Positions 63,262 to 64,000 of a stretch of 64,000 nt of DNA are shown here, one piece after another. Origin of the DNA: Elioraea tepidiphila DSM 17972. GTDB taxonomy: Bacteria > Pseudomonadota > Alphaproteobacteria > Acetobacterales > Acetobacteraceae. The stretch spans positions 1 to 64,000 of the forward strand of contig NZ_KB899911.1 of the NCBI RefSeq assembly GCF_000378465.1. Direction: 5' to 3'. The notes below the pieces were generated by a model that was not told where the DNA came from, did not search any database, and saw only the letters and a list, made by a program, of their open reading frames with translations. Numbering within the stretch: position 1 is the stretch's first letter; each line of letters starts with the position of its first letter. The position numbers and the translations under genes are program-made.

Positions 63262-64000
63262 TCAGCGCGGACAGCCGATGGTATAGCTCCAACGGGTGGT
63301 CAACCCGAAACCCGAGACGATCACCTCGACGACATGCGCCTCGGGTCCGCTGCCGGTCGGGCGCCAGTCGAAGCCGATGGAGCCGCGGCCCGAGACCGGG
63401 ACGCGCGTGGTGGCGACCTGACGGCCGCGATAGAGCACCTCGATGTGATCGGGCTCGATCAGGGTGTTGTACTCCAGCGTGACCCGGCCGGGCCGGTCGC
63501 CGAGGAAGTGGCGGTTGCGGGTGACGCCGCGGCCGCCCGACTGGCTCTCGACGTCGCAGGGCTGGGCATCGGCCGGCCGCACGGGCGGGGGCGGCGGCGT
63601 GGGGCGCGGCGGGGGCGGCGGCGGTTCGGGTGGCAGCTCGGCGATCGGGCACTCGCTCTGCCGCCGCCCGTACTCGCCCTGGAGGCGGGCGAGCTGGGCG
63701 CCCAGACCCTGGCCGCGCCGCTCCTCCTCCAGCAGCGCCGTGAGCGCCGCGAACCCGCCCGGCTCGGCGCGGCAGGCGGTCGCGACCGGCGGCGCGAGCC
63801 AGGGCGCCCACCAGCGCAGCAGCAGCACCGCGAGCACGGCGAGAGCCGCGAGCGCGCCGAGGGTCGCCAGCACGGCGGGCCAGGGGAACAGCGAGGGCGG
63901 GCGCGCCGGCCGGCCATCGTCCAGCGCGGCGAGGGGCGAGGCGCCGGGCGCGCGCGCGGTCGGCCTGAGGCCCCAGGGCGCGATGACGGGCTTGCCGTCC
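63262..64000 (-). CDS. SrfA-like bitopic protein (C-terminal part; runs off window)
   Basis: The frame is open to the window end and shows the last 245 residues or so. It enters at DGKPVIAPWGLRP, which matches the KPVI.FWG segment I know from SrfA-family proteins. A Pro/Ala linker, one membrane span (LATLGALAALAVLAVLLLRW) and a periplasmic coiled coil (LTALLEEERRGQGLGAQLAR) follow. Next are a proline-rich hinge and a beta-rich domain ending WSYTIGCPR, containing a cysteine pair (PCDVES and GCPR). An internal GTG at 63873 is not the true start. The N-terminal cytoplasmic part lies outside. The srfA assignment is a strong inference from context plus this junction. Confidence 0.72.
   Translation of the reverse strand, partial: DGKPVIAPWGLRPTARAPGASPLAALDDGRPARPPSLFPWPAVLATLGALAALAVLAVLLLRWWAPWLAPPVATACRAEPGGFAALTALLEEERRGQGLGAQLARLQGEYGRRQSECPIAELPPEPPPPPPRPTPPPPPVRPADAQPCDVESQSGGRGVTRNRHFLGDRPGRVTLEYNTLIEPDHIEVLYRGRQVATTRVPVSGRGSIGFDWRPTGSGPEAHVVEVIVSGFGLTTRWSYTIGCPR

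Overview
This window is very GC-rich, gene-dense DNA from an alphaproteobacterium, most likely of the Acetobacteraceae (Roseomonas- or Elioraea-like). The evidence is a cell-cycle regulator of the TrcR/DUF1013 family, which is restricted to alphaproteobacteria, many solute-binding proteins (two Bug/TTT-type, two TRAP-type), and frequent GTG starts with ATGA/GTGA overlaps. Apart from the left edge no stretch longer than about 300 bases lacks a gene. I saw no tRNA, rRNA or CRISPR array.

Layout. (1) 1-5.7 kb: a foreign-looking island of visibly lower GC. An IS3 element, cut by the window edge, sits inside a remnant of an IS1595-type element. Next to it is a DNA phosphorothioation module on the minus strand: dndC, a 74-residue small protein, dndD, and a 513-residue protein joining a DndE domain to a HerA/FtsK-type ATPase. 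No dndA, dndB or restriction genes are in view. (2) 5.7-10.6 kb: a Bug receptor, an AraC/GyrI regulator, gshB, lolA and a UDP-glucuronate-type epimerase. (3) 10.6-24.5 kb: uptake and catabolism genes. These are an oligopeptide ABC transporter whose permeases are gone (58 residues of the first are fused to an ATPase), two paralogous class II aldolases, a deacylase, an M28-like peptidase, a TRAP transporter, an SDR, an amidohydrolase and a second Bug receptor. (4) 24.5-35.1 kb: surface polysaccharide genes. These are two related methyltransferases around an asparagine synthetase, a 1202-residue methyltransferase-glycosyltransferase fusion, an ABC exporter of Wzm/Wzt type and a CmcI-like methyltransferase.

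(5) 35.1-45.5 kb: E1 beta/alpha dehydrogenase subunits, an unknown protein, a TPP enzyme and a thiolase, bracketed by two inverted copies of a 97-bp CTAG-ended element, then an ABC permease and binding protein and an acyl-CoA ligase. (6) 45.5-49.1 kb: trcR and a second TRAP transporter. (7) 49.3-64 kb: a large locus built around homologues of Salmonella SrfA, SrfB and SrfC. SrfB (actin/Hsp70-like ATPase) and SrfC (dynamin-like GTPase) head a tight plus-strand operon with a bitopic adaptor, a periplasmic vWA protein, a MacB-like ABC transporter and an FGE-fold protein. Facing it on the minus strand are a bitopic SrfA-like protein (running off the window), a small secreted protein, an OmpA lipoprotein and two coiled-coil lipoproteins. 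Together they read as an undescribed trans-envelope machine with nucleotide-driven motors in the cytoplasm and peptidoglycan/outer-membrane anchors.

The strongest candidates for new biology are the Srf locus, the DndE-ATPase phosphorothioation module, and the CTAG element that supplies the stop codons of both convergent neighbours at each of its two sites.
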